Source: Hemileia vastatrix
Taxonomy: Eukaryota; Basidiomycota; Pucciniomycetes; Pucciniales; Zaghouaniaceae
DNA: 64,000 bases
NCBI GenBank assembly: GCA_030280995.1
Contig: JASXTE010000008.1
Coordinates: 1,413,501 to 1,477,500 of the forward strand
Direction: 5' to 3'
Shown here: positions 10,044 to 19,505 of the stretch, piece by piece
Numbering within the stretch: the first letter of the stretch is position 1
Layout of the letters: each line of letters starts with the position of its first letter
The notes under the pieces: model-generated
What the model saw: the letters and a program-made list of their open reading frames with translations, nothing else
Told to the model about the DNA's origin: nothing
The model's database searches: none
Made by a program: the position numbers and the translations under genes

Positions 10044-12656
10044 ATGTCTTCTTCTGCTGTTGCTTCTGGATCTTCTAACCCTCTTACTCCCTCAGTTAGA
10101 ATTGTTTCTTGGGATGGCCCAAAGTTTGATGGGGAGGAGGTTAATTGGTTCATTAGCAGGTATGAAGCTGCTGCTGCTGTTGATGGTGCTTCTCATGTGG
10201 ATATGGTGAAGCAAGTTAGATTTTTTATTGCCGATAGGGAGGTGGAAAAAGAGGTTATTGCTATGCAGGCATTCAAGGACAAGGATTGGGTTAAGCTTTC
10301 TAAAGCTATGGTTGATAGATGGGGTGTTAGGTTTACTATGATGGACCTCAATAAAATTGTTGGAGACTGGCAAGCAAAAGGTGGAGTTTCTTCTATGGCT
10401 GACTTCAAAAAGCTCTGTGTTCAGTTTGATGAAGTGGTGGAATATCTCATACTGGTGGACGAGTTAGTGCATGAGAACCAAGCAAAAGATTTGTTTTGGT
10501 CAGCATGCAGCAGGGATATTTGTATGGACGTCTTGAAGGATCTTTCAAGAAAAGATTTGATGAAGGAACTGCCTAATGGTGAGCAGAAACTGCCGGCTCT
10601 GGAGGTTATCAAAGAGAACATTCAGGCCCATCTCAAGTTATTGGCGTTGGACAAATATCAAGAGTCATGCACTCAATATGTTAGCAAGGTTAGCGAAGTT
10701 TTGGCCGAAAATAACGATATTATGGTCAAAGCCCAGGAGGCCAAGAAGGCTCAAATGGGATTACCTGCTGCTAAAGTTGAGGGTAATGTAGATAATAAGA
10801 TGGTCGATCACTTGGCCGATTTAACGAAACAATTAAAAATATTTGTTCAAGAAACCCAGAAGGCTAACAAGGCCCCAATTGCTTCTTCGTCGACGTCAAC
10901 TTCTTATCAGTCTAGAGGGTATGAACGTCGAAATTATAATGGCAATAATAATTGTAACCGCTTCCCAGGCAATGGGAGAAATGGTGGGAATGGTGGTAGT
11001 AATGGATATAGAGGTGGCTATGATGAGCCAAAGGTGTGCTCCTATTGTAATAAGAGGGGTCACAGAGCAACAGTTTGTTTTGCTCTTGATAAGGATATGG
11101 ATGCTGGGCGAGTTTTATTTGATGGTAAAGTTTATAAATTTCCTGATGGCTCGTTCATCAAGCCCAGTGATGGACAGTCTCCTTCTGATTTGGTCAGAAG
11201 AAGTTTAACGGCTGAAAGGAGAGCCAGATTTGAAGAGGTGACAGATGAAGATGTTAATGCCAAGAGTGGCAAAAATTGTAATAGTAATGGTGGAAAAGCT
11301 GACAAAGGTAAAGATAAAGAGGTCAGTAAAGCCACATTTTCTACTTCTTTTGGTGGTTTAGAGCTGGCGACGGTTGCCCAGGTGGAGGGTAGCTGTATGG
11401 CTGGCGAATACGATGTTAATGCTGCTAGAAGAGCAGCTGCTACTAAGGCGAAAAGTAGCATTCAGAGCCAATTGAGGGCTAATCCTGGCAAGGCCAATAA
11501 CAAAGTGAACCCTTACTCTAAGGACAAGAATTCTAGTGCTCAAACTGCCGCCAACAAATTGAACCCTTACTCTAAGGACGAATTATATAAAATGCAGAAG
11601 GGGATTGCTGATATGGGGCCCCCTAGTTATGGCAAGTTTGATTTAAATGGTGAGCCTATGCCAGAGGATGATTCGGATTCTGAGGAGGACGTACCGTTGG
11701 CATCTCTACCCAGACCAAGTTTTAGCGGTCCCATCCCAATGGAGGGTGTAAGAAGGACTAGCGATGGATCAGGATTAGTGCAAGAAGCTGGTGACGGAGT
11801 TAGGGTTATAGAAAGTGAAGATGTTATAATGGGGGGTGAAGATGGCTCGGTTGGACCTCAAGAGGTACCCAGGGCCAAGGTTGTTAAATCAAAGGTCCAG
11901 TATGAGCGGCCAGTAGTTTCTGGTCAAGCTAATGCGATGGACGCAGTTTTGAATAGGGTGAATCAACTTCAGATTCCCTTATCTTTGGGGGAGTTATTTA
12001 CGATTAGTCCGGCGCTTGCTGAAAAGCAAAAGAAGCATTTGACGAGGCGTCGGGTTTCCACTGGAGAGGTGGAATATATTTGTGAAAATGCTGAAAAGTT
12101 TGGGGAAGATGTAGATACACATTTTTCCGCTCCCCTGGGTTACCTGGTGGTAACTCTTAATGGTAAAGAAGTAAAGGCCTTGGTTGATTCAGGGTCTCAA
12201 ATTAATTTAATTTCATTGGAGCAAGCGACGAGTATAGGCTTGCCAATTAAAAGTGGAACTGGGGGAAACCTCAGAGGTATTGGAGGGCATGCAACAGAGC
12301 TGATGGGTACTGCTGAGCATGTCAGGTTAGGCATTGGTGGATCTGTTGGTAAGGTTCACTTTTATGTGGCCAGAGGAGCAGTCAAAACTGTTCTTGGTGG
12401 TCCTTTTTTGATGGATTTTGAGGCCAGGATAGGGTATCAAGCTGGCATGGGGATTAGTTTGGAGATCACTGGTGAAGATATGCGGAGGTTACATATGCGG
12501 TTAGCACCTCCTGGAGATGAAGGTTGGGAAACACGGCCAGGGATTACTACTCTGTGCCAGTGTTGTGTTTGCACCAAGAAGCGGCATATAAAACGGACGG
12601 CTTCTGGTGAATTATGTTTGTTGGAAAGGGATGAATGCCCTCATTTTTTGGGGTAG
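10044..12656 (+). CDS. gag: Gag-protease polyprotein of element B
   Basis: An 870-residue open frame without stops. The N-terminal about 250 residues look like a Ty3-type capsid region. A basic Gly/Asn-rich stretch precedes a CCHC zinc knuckle (C-x2-C-x4-H-x4-C) beginning near residue 332. The C-terminal part holds the aspartic protease with the DSG active site (D near residue 715, in LVDSGSQINLIS). After the protease comes a Cys-rich tail (CQCCVC and later Cys). It packages the genomic RNA and matures the particle. The ATG at 10044 follows the primer-binding site by about 160 bp and is the first long-frame start. Pol overlaps its end by 22 nt in the -1 frame. Confidence 0.9.
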   Translation: MSSSAVASGSSNPLTPSVRIVSWDGPKFDGEEVNWFISRYEAAAAVDGASHVDMVKQVRFFIADREVEKEVIAMQAFKDKDWVKLSKAMVDRWGVRFTMMDLNKIVGDWQAKGGVSSMADFKKLCVQFDEVVEYLILVDELVHENQAKDLFWSACSRDICMDVLKDLSRKDLMKELPNGEQKLPALEVIKENIQAHLKLLALDKYQESCTQYVSKVSEVLAENNDIMVKAQEAKKAQMGLPAAKVEGNVDNKMVDHLADLTKQLKIFVQETQKANKAPIASSSTSTSYQSRGYERRNYNGNNNCNRFPGNGRNGGNGGSNGYRGGYDEPKVCSYCNKRGHRATVCFALDKDMDAGRVLFDGKVYKFPDGSFIKPSDGQSPSDLVRRSLTAERRARFEEVTDEDVNAKSGKNCNSNGGKADKGKDKEVSKATFSTSFGGLELATVAQVEGSCMAGEYDVNAARRAAATKAKSSIQSQLRANPGKANNKVNPYSKDKNSSAQTAANKLNPYSKDELYKMQKGIADMGPPSYGKFDLNGEPMPEDDSDSEEDVPLASLPRPSFSGPIPMEGVRRTSDGSGLVQEAGDGVRVIESEDVIMGGEDGSVGPQEVPRAKVVKSKVQYERPVVSGQANAMDAVLNRVNQLQIPLSLGELFTISPALAEKQKKHLTRRRVSTGEVEYICENAEKFGEDVDTHFSAPLGYLVVTLNGKEVKALVDSGSQINLISLEQATSIGLPIKSGTGGNLRGIGGHATELMGTAEHVRLGIGGSVGKVHFYVARGAVKTVLGGPFLMDFEARIGYQAGMGISLEITGEDMRRLHMRLAPPGDEGWETRPGITTLCQCCVCTKKRHIKRTASGELCLLERDECPHFLG

Positions 12657-15430
12657 CAGGGGCTGATCACTCTAATGTTGTAATCTCTCCTCAGGATGAG
12701 ATCCCGGATTGCAATAGGTCAGCTCACTTGGAGATAATTCAAGTGGATTCTCAATTATTTTCTGTTAATATTACTTTGGAGTGCAAATACGTTATGGACT
12801 TTTCTATATGTTTATTGGATTTACCCTGTTTTTCTATTAAATTTAAAAATGGTGAAAAAGGCAACATGGGCCAAATTAGGTTGGATAAAAATTGGAAGGG
12901 TATGTTTGATTGCCTCCAGCAAGAGGTTAAACTGCAATTATCTCCTTCTAACACGGACCTCCAGCAAGAGGGTAAACTGCAAAAATTACATCAAAACTCG
13001 ATTAAAAATCTCAGTATAAGTAAAACACAAAAAAATAACTTTTGTGAAAATGTTATTCGGGGCCTCCAGCAAGAGGTTAAACTGCAATTATCTCCTTCTA
13101 TTTTGGACCTCCAGCAAGAGGGTAAACTGCGAAAATCTTATCAAAATCCAATAAAAAATCTCAGTATAATTAAAACACAAAAAAATAATTTTTGTGAAAA
13201 TTCAATTCCGGTCCTCCAGCAAGAGGTTAAACTGCCGACTTTCTTTACGGGTGATTTACTGTTGGATAAGGGAAGCAAAGGTGTTGGAAAATCTGTTTAT
13301 AAATTAGACGAGGGAAAGGAGAAAAGGGTAAAATTTAAAAATGAAATAAAATATTTTTCTAATTTTTCTTATTCTGATTCTGGCGATGAAGAAGATTCAT
13401 TTGATGAAAGTTTTAATGGCTATGTTTTACCTCAAGTTTATTTAGATGTGGACGCAGCTAAATATAAGAAAGTAGCAAATAAAGTTCGACCTATTAATGA
13501 ACCGCTACCTGCTGAATTAAATCCACCTTTGAGAAGACCAAGGTTATCAAGAGATCCTTATGAAAGTCCCTTGGTAAAGAATCCGCCTGAATTTTCTGAG
13601 ACGTCAAGAATCACTTTTGAGAGACTGGGTGTTGTTAATTTTGGACCTGATGGTTGGTTGTCTGGAGAAGAGAAGAAGTTGTTGTTGGATGTGATGGTCA
13701 AGCAAGAGAAGGCCATTGCTTTTGTAGAAGAGGAGAGGGGTGTGTTGAAGCATTCCTATGGGGAGCCTTACAAGATTCCTGTGGTATGTCATGAACCGTG
13801 GCAGCAGAAACCGATTCCTATTCCAGCTGCATTAAAAGAAGCCTATATTGAAGTTGTCAGAGAACGGATACGCACTGGACTGTATGAGCAATCAATGTCA
13901 AGTTATTCTAGTCCTGTATTTTGTATCAAGAAACCGAATGGCAAGCTTAGAGTTGTTCATGATCTTAGGGAATTAAATAGGGTTACAATAAAGGATGCTG
14001 GGATACCGCCTAGTGCTGAGGAGTTTGTTGAAGCGTTTGCAGGGAGAGTGTGTTATGGTTTGGGAGATATTATGGGTGGATATGATGAGAGAGAGTTACA
14101 TCCGGACTCAAGGCCTCTCACTACATTCGATACGCCACTTGGACGTTTACAGTTTACAAGATTACCTCAAGGAGCAACAAATTCGGTTGCAGTTTATCAA
14201 GCTCAGATGGCTTGGATCCTTCAAGATGAAATTCCACAATATGCTGGAATCTTTATAGATGATGGAGGAATTAAGGGACCAACAACCGACTATGAAAACC
14301 AGGTGTTGGAAGAGAATCCCGGGATACGCAAATTCATTTGGGAGTTTGCAATTACTTTAGAAAGAATCTTGTTTCAAATTGAAGAGGCTGGTTTAACTAT
14401 TTCAGGTTCAAAATTTTCATGTTGTGTGCCAGCCTTAGAAATATTAGGCCATGTGGTATGTAGAGAGGGTAGGATTATGTCCAAGAAGAAAGTTAACAAA
14501 ATTCAGTCCTGGCCAAGACCCAAGAATACGACCGAAGTTAGAGGGTTTTTAGGCGTTTGCGTATATGTTAGAATGTTTATCAAGGACTTTTCTTCATTGG
14601 CAGCTCCATTGAGGCGGTTAACGAGAAAGGATGAAGAGTGTGAGAAGGCGTTTGTGAAGTTGAAGGAGGTTTTAGGGAAGGATTTAGTCCTGCACAAGTT
14701 GGATTATGGAAACGATGCTGGCAGAATTTATTTAGCAGTTGATTCAAGTCAGGTTGCAGCTGGGGCGGTTTTGTCTCAGATGGATAAAGCTGGTTACATC
14801 AGGCCAGTTAGGTATGAATCTGTAGTATTTACTGAGGTCGAATCAAGATATTCTCAACCAAAATTGGAATTATGTGGTGTGGCAAAAATACTGAAGAAAC
14901 TTCAGCATATTTTGTGGGGGCAACATTTTGAGTTGCAAGTGGATGCGAAATCGTTAATCCAGATGATTAATTCCCCAAGTTTACCGAACGCACCCATGAC
15001 GAGATGGGTAGCTTTTATTCAACATTTTTCGTTTGATTTAGTTCATAAGCCTGGCAAAACTTTTACTATGCCAGATGGTTTATCAAGGAGACCACCCACT
15101 GAAGAAGATTCAGACTCAGAAGAGTTCGATGAAGATATACCTATTATCAAAGCCAGCACTAAAGGAGCTGAAGACTTTCCATACCTCCCCCATGAGGTTA
15201 AACTGGCAGGACTAATGTGTTTAGATTATGGTGTTGATGACCTCCACCAAGAGGATAAACTGGAAAATAGTTTTTATGTTAATAAAGGTGTTGGAAAAGG
15301 TGTAGATAAATTCGGCAGAGAGGAGGTAGAAGAAGATGTGGTGTATGTAGAGGAAAATGGATTGGTAGTGTGGGATAGTAGTAAATTAAGGAATGGTGTT
15401 AGAGGAAGATGGATTAGTAGTGTGGGATAG
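12635..15430 (+). CDS. pol: Reverse transcriptase-RNase H part of Pol, element B
   Basis: A 931-residue frame, probably expressed by frameshift from gag rather than from its own ATG. Residues 1-300 form an unusual spacer rich in LQQE-x-KL repeats (see 12913-13235). The RT domain follows: KPNGKLRVVHDLRELN near residues 430-445, LPQGATNS, and the catalytic box FIDD at residues 540-543 (usually YIDD/FLDD). The palm and thumb and an RNase H domain (AVDSSQVAAGAVLS, near 700) come next. The frame ends early because a 52-bp tandem duplication (15348-15451) shifts the reading; the integrase continues in the next frame. It copies the RNA genome into cDNA in the particle. Confidence 0.9.
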   Translation: MPSFFGVAGADHSNVVISPQDEIPDCNRSAHLEIIQVDSQLFSVNITLECKYVMDFSICLLDLPCFSIKFKNGEKGNMGQIRLDKNWKGMFDCLQQEVKLQLSPSNTDLQQEGKLQKLHQNSIKNLSISKTQKNNFCENVIRGLQQEVKLQLSPSILDLQQEGKLRKSYQNPIKNLSIIKTQKNNFCENSIPVLQQEVKLPTFFTGDLLLDKGSKGVGKSVYKLDEGKEKRVKFKNEIKYFSNFSYSDSGDEEDSFDESFNGYVLPQVYLDVDAAKYKKVANKVRPINEPLPAELNPPLRRPRLSRDPYESPLVKNPPEFSETSRITFERLGVVNFGPDGWLSGEEKKLLLDVMVKQEKAIAFVEEERGVLKHSYGEPYKIPVVCHEPWQQKPIPIPAALKEAYIEVVRERIRTGLYEQSMSSYSSPVFCIKKPNGKLRVVHDLRELNRVTIKDAGIPPSAEEFVEAFAGRVCYGLGDIMGGYDERELHPDSRPLTTFDTPLGRLQFTRLPQGATNSVAVYQAQMAWILQDEIPQYAGIFIDDGGIKGPTTDYENQVLEENPGIRKFIWEFAITLERILFQIEEAGLTISGSKFSCCVPALEILGHVVCREGRIMSKKKVNKIQSWPRPKNTTEVRGFLGVCVYVRMFIKDFSSLAAPLRRLTRKDEECEKAFVKLKEVLGKDLVLHKLDYGNDAGRIYLAVDSSQVAAGAVLSQMDKAGYIRPVRYESVVFTEVESRYSQPKLELCGVAKILKKLQHILWGQHFELQVDAKSLIQMINSPSLPNAPMTRWVAFIQHFSFDLVHKPGKTFTMPDGLSRRPPTEEDSDSEEFDEDIPIIKASTKGAEDFPYLPHEVKLAGLMCLDYGVDDLHQEDKLENSFYVNKGVGKGVDKFGREEVEEDVVYVEENGLVVWDSSKLRNGVRGRWISSVG
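12644..12650 (+). promoter_or_regulatory. Candidate -1 ribosomal frameshift site, gag to pol
   Basis: The heptamer T TTT TTG lies in the gag frame with the gag stop TAG one codon later (12654-12656). Slipping back one base enters the pol frame exactly. The pattern fits the X XXY YYZ rule, close to the U UUU UUA type. A possible short stem (ATCTC/GAGAT, about 12681-12701) lies downstream, with no obvious strong pseudoknot by eye. Confidence 0.65.
12913..13235 (+). repeat. Translated copies of the family-2 short motif in pol
   Basis: Five copies of CCTCCAGCAAGAGGTTAAAC, each followed by TGC and with G for T in two copies, start at 12913, 12958, 13063, 13108 and 13213. They are arranged as two larger duplicated blocks. 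All are read in the same frame as LQQE-V/G-KL. Two more translated copies are at 15184-15207 and 15241-15262 (PHEVKL, HQEDKL). Two shorter relatives, CCTGCAAGAGGCTT, stand in the leader at 9941 and 9989. Confidence 0.85.
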
Positions 15431-15451
15431 TAGTAAATTAAGGAATGGTGT
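15348..15451 (+). repeat. 52-bp tandem duplication splitting pol of B
   Basis: The unit starting TAGAGGAA at 15348 is repeated from 15400 with two substitutions. Because 52 is not a multiple of 3, the second unit moves the frame. The RT-RNase H frame ends at 15430 while the integrase frame is entered through the second copy. This looks like a copy-specific lesion rather than a designed junction. Confidence 0.85.
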
Positions 15452-16973
15452 ATATGTTGGAGAATTAGAGAATTTAAATAAAAAGGTGGATAAAGAGAAA
15501 GAGGTATTTTCAAATACGGTTTTCGAAGGATCCAAAGGTTCAGAAGAAAAACGTCGACATAGCTCGATTAAAAATTTATTTAGGGGTCAACGATTATTGG
15601 CTCATTCATGTGCAGGTGATATTGGTGATAGAGAAGTCCCTATTGATGTTATATTAATCGATTTTCAAGATGAAGTCTGGGGTCAGACTTGTTTTTATTT
15701 TTTGTTAGTCAAATATTTGTTGACTTTAGAGAGGCCAGAAGATTGTGAAGATGATGAATGGGTGGCTATCAAGAGGAAGTCATCTACGTTTTACCTATCT
15801 GGTCGACGTTTAATGAGGAGGAGGTATCCAAATCCTCAAGTAGTTATAACTCAACAGAAGGGGCAAGAATTAGTTTTGAAATCACTGCATGAAGATCTTG
15901 GGCATAGAGGCGTTGGAGAAACGTTTAGAAGAATTTCTGATCGATTTTGGTGGCCTGGCATGAAGATGGCTGTTAAACAGTGGGTTCAGTCATGCGAAGA
16001 ATGTCAAAGACGAAGTTATTTAAGGCCAAAAGAACCTGGACGCGCGACTGGTGAATATACGCTCTTTGGAAGAGTTAGTTTAGATGCCGTTCATATAAAA
16101 GAGGGACGGTATAAATATTTAATTGTGGCCAGAGATGATTTATCTGGTTGGGTAGAGGCAGCGCCTCTTATTAATTTAACTGCCAAAAATGTGGCAGAAT
16201 TTTTTTTGAATAATTGGGTATATAGGTATGGGGTGATGAAGTTGGTGACGGTAGATGGAGGTCCTGAATTTGGGACAGAGTTTAAAGAGGCCGTATTGAA
16301 AGTTGTATCAAAGGTTAGGGTAGCAACCCCATATTATCCTGAAGCTGAAGGCATGGTTGAAAGAGGGCATCAAGTTATTAAGGATGCTTTAGTTAAAATG
16401 TGTGGGACAAGTGCCGAAAAGTGGAGGCACTATTTACCTTTAGTTTTATTTGCTGATCGAATCACTGCCAAAAGGACGACCGGATTTTCACCTTATGAAC
16501 TTGTTTTTGGACAGAAAGCAGTTTTACCGGTTGATTTAGAAGCTGAATCATATCTTGGAATTGACTGGGACACGGTCAAAACTACTGAAGAATTATTGTG
16601 TGCAAGAATGATGCAGCTAGAAAAGAAAGAAGAATATTTAGAAAAGGCATATTCGCGGATGATGAAGATCCGAAATCAATCAGTCAGATATTGGGATGAG
16701 CGGTTGGCACATCGATTAAGGAAACCTTTGAACCCAGGAGATATGGTCCTGGTGTATAATAGGAGTTTGGAAAGTCAGTGGGGAAAGATGTTTGCAGATA
16801 GGTGGAATGGACCGTATAAAATCAAGGAGCAAGTTTCCGGCGGTTCATATGTGCTAGAAGAGTTGGATGGAGTAGTATTAAAGAAGAGGGTAGCAGCCGA
16901 TCAAGTGAAACGGTTCTATCCTAGAGGCACCAGGAGTGCCGAAGTCTTCCTCGGCAATGAGGATAAACTATGA
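15393..16973 (+). CDS. pol: Integrase part of Pol, element B
   Basis: A 526-residue frame. The HHCC zinc-binding domain has H166, H171, C201 and C204. The catalytic triad is D231 (LDAVH), D288 (VDGGPEF) and E323 (GMVERGH), giving the D,D35E spacing of Ty3/retroviral integrases. The C-terminal part has a basic GPY/F-like segment (WNGPYKI) near residue 475; no clear chromodomain is seen. It inserts the cDNA into the chromosome. Before the 52-bp duplication it was fused to the RT-RNase H part. The last residues (LGNEDKL then TGA) are themselves encoded by a copy of the family-2 short motif. Confidence 0.9.
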   Translation: MVLEEDGLVVWDSSKLRNGVYVGELENLNKKVDKEKEVFSNTVFEGSKGSEEKRRHSSIKNLFRGQRLLAHSCAGDIGDREVPIDVILIDFQDEVWGQTCFYFLLVKYLLTLERPEDCEDDEWVAIKRKSSTFYLSGRRLMRRRYPNPQVVITQQKGQELVLKSLHEDLGHRGVGETFRRISDRFWWPGMKMAVKQWVQSCEECQRRSYLRPKEPGRATGEYTLFGRVSLDAVHIKEGRYKYLIVARDDLSGWVEAAPLINLTAKNVAEFFLNNWVYRYGVMKLVTVDGGPEFGTEFKEAVLKVVSKVRVATPYYPEAEGMVERGHQVIKDALVKMCGTSAEKWRHYLPLVLFADRITAKRTTGFSPYELVFGQKAVLPVDLEAESYLGIDWDTVKTTEELLCARMMQLEKKEEYLEKAYSRMMKIRNQSVRYWDERLAHRLRKPLNPGDMVLVYNRSLESQWGKMFADRWNGPYKIKEQVSGGSYVLEELDGVVLKKRVAADQVKRFYPRGTRSAEVFLGNEDKL

Positions 16974-17117
16974 TATCAATGAAACTTTATGGATTCCTCC
17001 GCAATGAGGATAAACTATGACATTTATAAAATTATATGGACGAACTCCGAAATGAGGATAAACTACAATTTTAATGACTTTTATTAAATTTATACCTCTG
17101 CAACGAGGATAAACTAT
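16948..17117 (+). repeat. Motif copies at and after the pol stop of B
   Basis: Four copies of CCTCCGCAATGAGGATAAACTA and close variants start at about 16948, 16995, 17044 and 17094, spaced about 48 bp apart. The first encodes the end of pol and its stop. The others are untranslated. A fifth copy, GTCCACTAAGACTATAAACTGG, is at 17443-17464. Confidence 0.85.
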
Positions 17118-18008
17118 CTTCTTATTTTTATAAAAAAATACTTTACTATCGTTACACTGTATATGGTCGACGAAACTATGATGAAACTTAACAAAATTCA
17201 AGAAGACCTTCTTTGAAATTTTCAAAAACTTAAAATACTTAAAATATGGGTGAAGATAGTGTTGGAAAATTTTAAAATTTATTGGAAGAAGTGTTCACAG
17301 GGGAACCTTCTTAATTAAATATTGGCAAGTGTGGGGGTAATTGATGGGCTGGCTGCTCTATACACAATTACCCCATAATGTTCGTTTCCAAAATTTTCCC
17401 TGTTTCTAGTTGAATCCTGGCTTTGTCTTTTAATTTTAGGAAGTCCACTAAGACTATAAACTGGAACGAATCAAGAGACACCGCTCTCAACGCCGGATTC
17501 AAGATTTTATTTTATTTTATTTTGTTTTTGATTTTTTATGTTAGATTGTGATTTCTTTTCTTTAATATATATTATGAGTTATTGTAAAGGTGATGCTCAC
17601 TGGTGGTCTCTAATCATTTTTAAAAATTGGAGGGAGCCCACCCAGTGATCATCATTATAAAAATTATCTTCTAAAAACTTTCATTTATTTTCTTTTCTTT
17701 TCAATTACTCAAAATTGTGTAACCACATCAAGTTGCACTTGGATGTGGGTATGATGTCGAGGGTACGGCTCATCAAATGGCCGGGGGGCATCTTTTAAAA
17801 TTTTATTTTAAAATTTTATTTTAGTACTTTTTTTATCTTTCTTTTCACATTCATTTATCTTTCTTTAAAATTAAATTTTAACTTTTATTTCAAAACTATC
17901 TTTTCTAAAATCTTTTATTTTAAATTTAAAAAAAAAAATTAAAATCAAAATTAAAAAAAATAAAATAAAATAAAAAAAAATAATAAAAATAAAATAAATA
18001 AAAAAAAA

Positions 18009-18047
<39 letters not shown>

Positions 18048-18220
18048 AAAAAAATTAAAATTAAAATTAAAATTTATTAATTAAATCAAAATCATTATTA
18101 TATTTCTTAGTTTTATTTTTTTAGTTTTCATTCTTTTTAGTTTTATTCATTTAGTTTAGACAGGAAACAGGGTCTAGGAGAACTCAATACCAATGGGATT
18201 TTACTTCAAGATATCTGTTA
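17118..18220 (+). other. B 3' region: hairpin and low-complexity DNA
   Basis: No gene. A perfect 10-bp inverted repeat (GGGGTAATTG at 17334-17343 with CAATTACCCC at 17365-17374, 21-nt loop) could fold in RNA. Positions about 17800-18115 are T-rich then A-rich low complexity, including an AAT run near 18009-18036. Confidence 0.6.
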
Positions 18221-18919
18221 GTCCTCCAAGACTTTAAAATGGCTACTGTTCAAGACTTTCCTTAAGGTTTTATACAAATTTTGGAGCTGTTAGTCCTCCA
18301 AGACTTTAAACTGGCTAATTTTCAAGACTGTCATTAAAGATTTTATATTGGAGCTGTTAGTCCTTCAAGACTTTAAACTGAATTTCAAGGATAATCAAGA
18401 TTTTATGGATATTTTCGGAGACGGATTTCTTTTATATAAATCAAATGTTAGGTCCACCAAGACCTTAAACTGGACTGTTATCAAGCTGTTGGGTCCACCA
18501 TGACCTTAAACTGGATTTCTTATCGATTAAATGTTTGGTCCACCATGACTTTAAACTGGTAGTTCATTCATTGTTTAGTCCACTATGACTTTAAACTGGA
18601 AAATTAATATCTGAAGGATAATTCAACATTCATTGGACCACTATGGCCTTATACTGGATTACTTGTCGATCAAATGTTTGGTCCACTATGACATTAAACT
18701 GGATTATCAAATTTATTCAATCTTTGGTCAAGCCTAGGCCTTACTTAGGAATATATCAAGATATTTATGCACTTAAACGATCTTTGGTCCACCAAGACCA
18801 TAAAGTGGCAATCGATTATATGTTTGGTCCACCAAGACTTTAAACTGGAATGTCAATCTTGTTTGGATAACTCAATTCAATCTTTTAATTTATCACTGTC
18901 CACTAAGACTCTAAACTGG
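18221..18919 (+). repeat. Dense untranslated motif array in B
   Basis: About 13 copies of GTCCACCAAGACTTTAAAC followed by TGG, every 40-70 bp. Starts are near 18221, 18292, 18360, 18452, 18492, 18538, 18578, 18634, 18680, 18726 (degenerate), 18786, 18826 and 18898. All lie on the plus strand. Spacers are AT-rich and unrelated in sequence. The core TTAAACTG and the CCA...TGG ends are shared with the translated copies in pol. Confidence 0.85.
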
Positions 18920-19505
18920 TCATTCAATTATTTCTGGAATTGGGTGCTGATAGCTTTAGGAGGTTAAAATTTTAGGTGGTGATGATGCTAAGGAAAGCAT
19001 AATGGTTAATTAGGTGAAATTTGTGGCGCTTTAACATGGTCTAAAGTTAAAATTATTATTGGAAGCCTGGCAAAAGTATTTTATGGGTTTGCTGTATAGC
19101 AAAGTTTGAAAATTGTGATGAAGGAATCAGAAGTTAGGATGGTAGTTGGATTTTAGGGAATGATTTTTTTAGTGCCTCATAGTTAGGCCATTTTTTTGGT
19201 GTGAAGCTTGGAGGACCTTATGGCAAGATTGGAATCATAGAATTCGGCTCAGTGGGGGGCCCTATGAGGTTGGAATCAGGAGTATTCGGCTCATAGGAAG
19301 ATCCACTCTCTCAATGCTGTGACAAGAAGGAAGACTGGTATATGGGAGTCTGAAGGGATTCAAACCTTGCTCTCAGTAGTGGAATCATCACAAGATTTAT
19401 ATTATTTTATTTTATGTTAAATCAGGCCAGAGAAGAAAGAAAACATCATTTATGCTGAAAGTTTAAGAAGACCAAGCAAAAACAAAATTTTATCAAGTTA
19501 TACTG
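18920..19505. other. B 3' region without recognised feature
   Basis: A unique stretch between the motif array and the antisense gene. No coding potential or repeat seen, apart from two copies of AATCGGAGTATTCGGCTC-like text (19230-19290) that are too short to call. Confidence 0.4.

Noticed and set aside
10092..11543. Minus-strand open frames opposite gag of B
   Set aside because: They lie antisense to a strongly supported coding frame and show no recognisable domain; shadows.
12913..18919. Regular short repeats suggesting a CRISPR array
   Set aside because: Repeats are imperfect, vary in spacing and are partly translated inside a retrotransposon pol gene in a eukaryotic genome; no cas-like genes.
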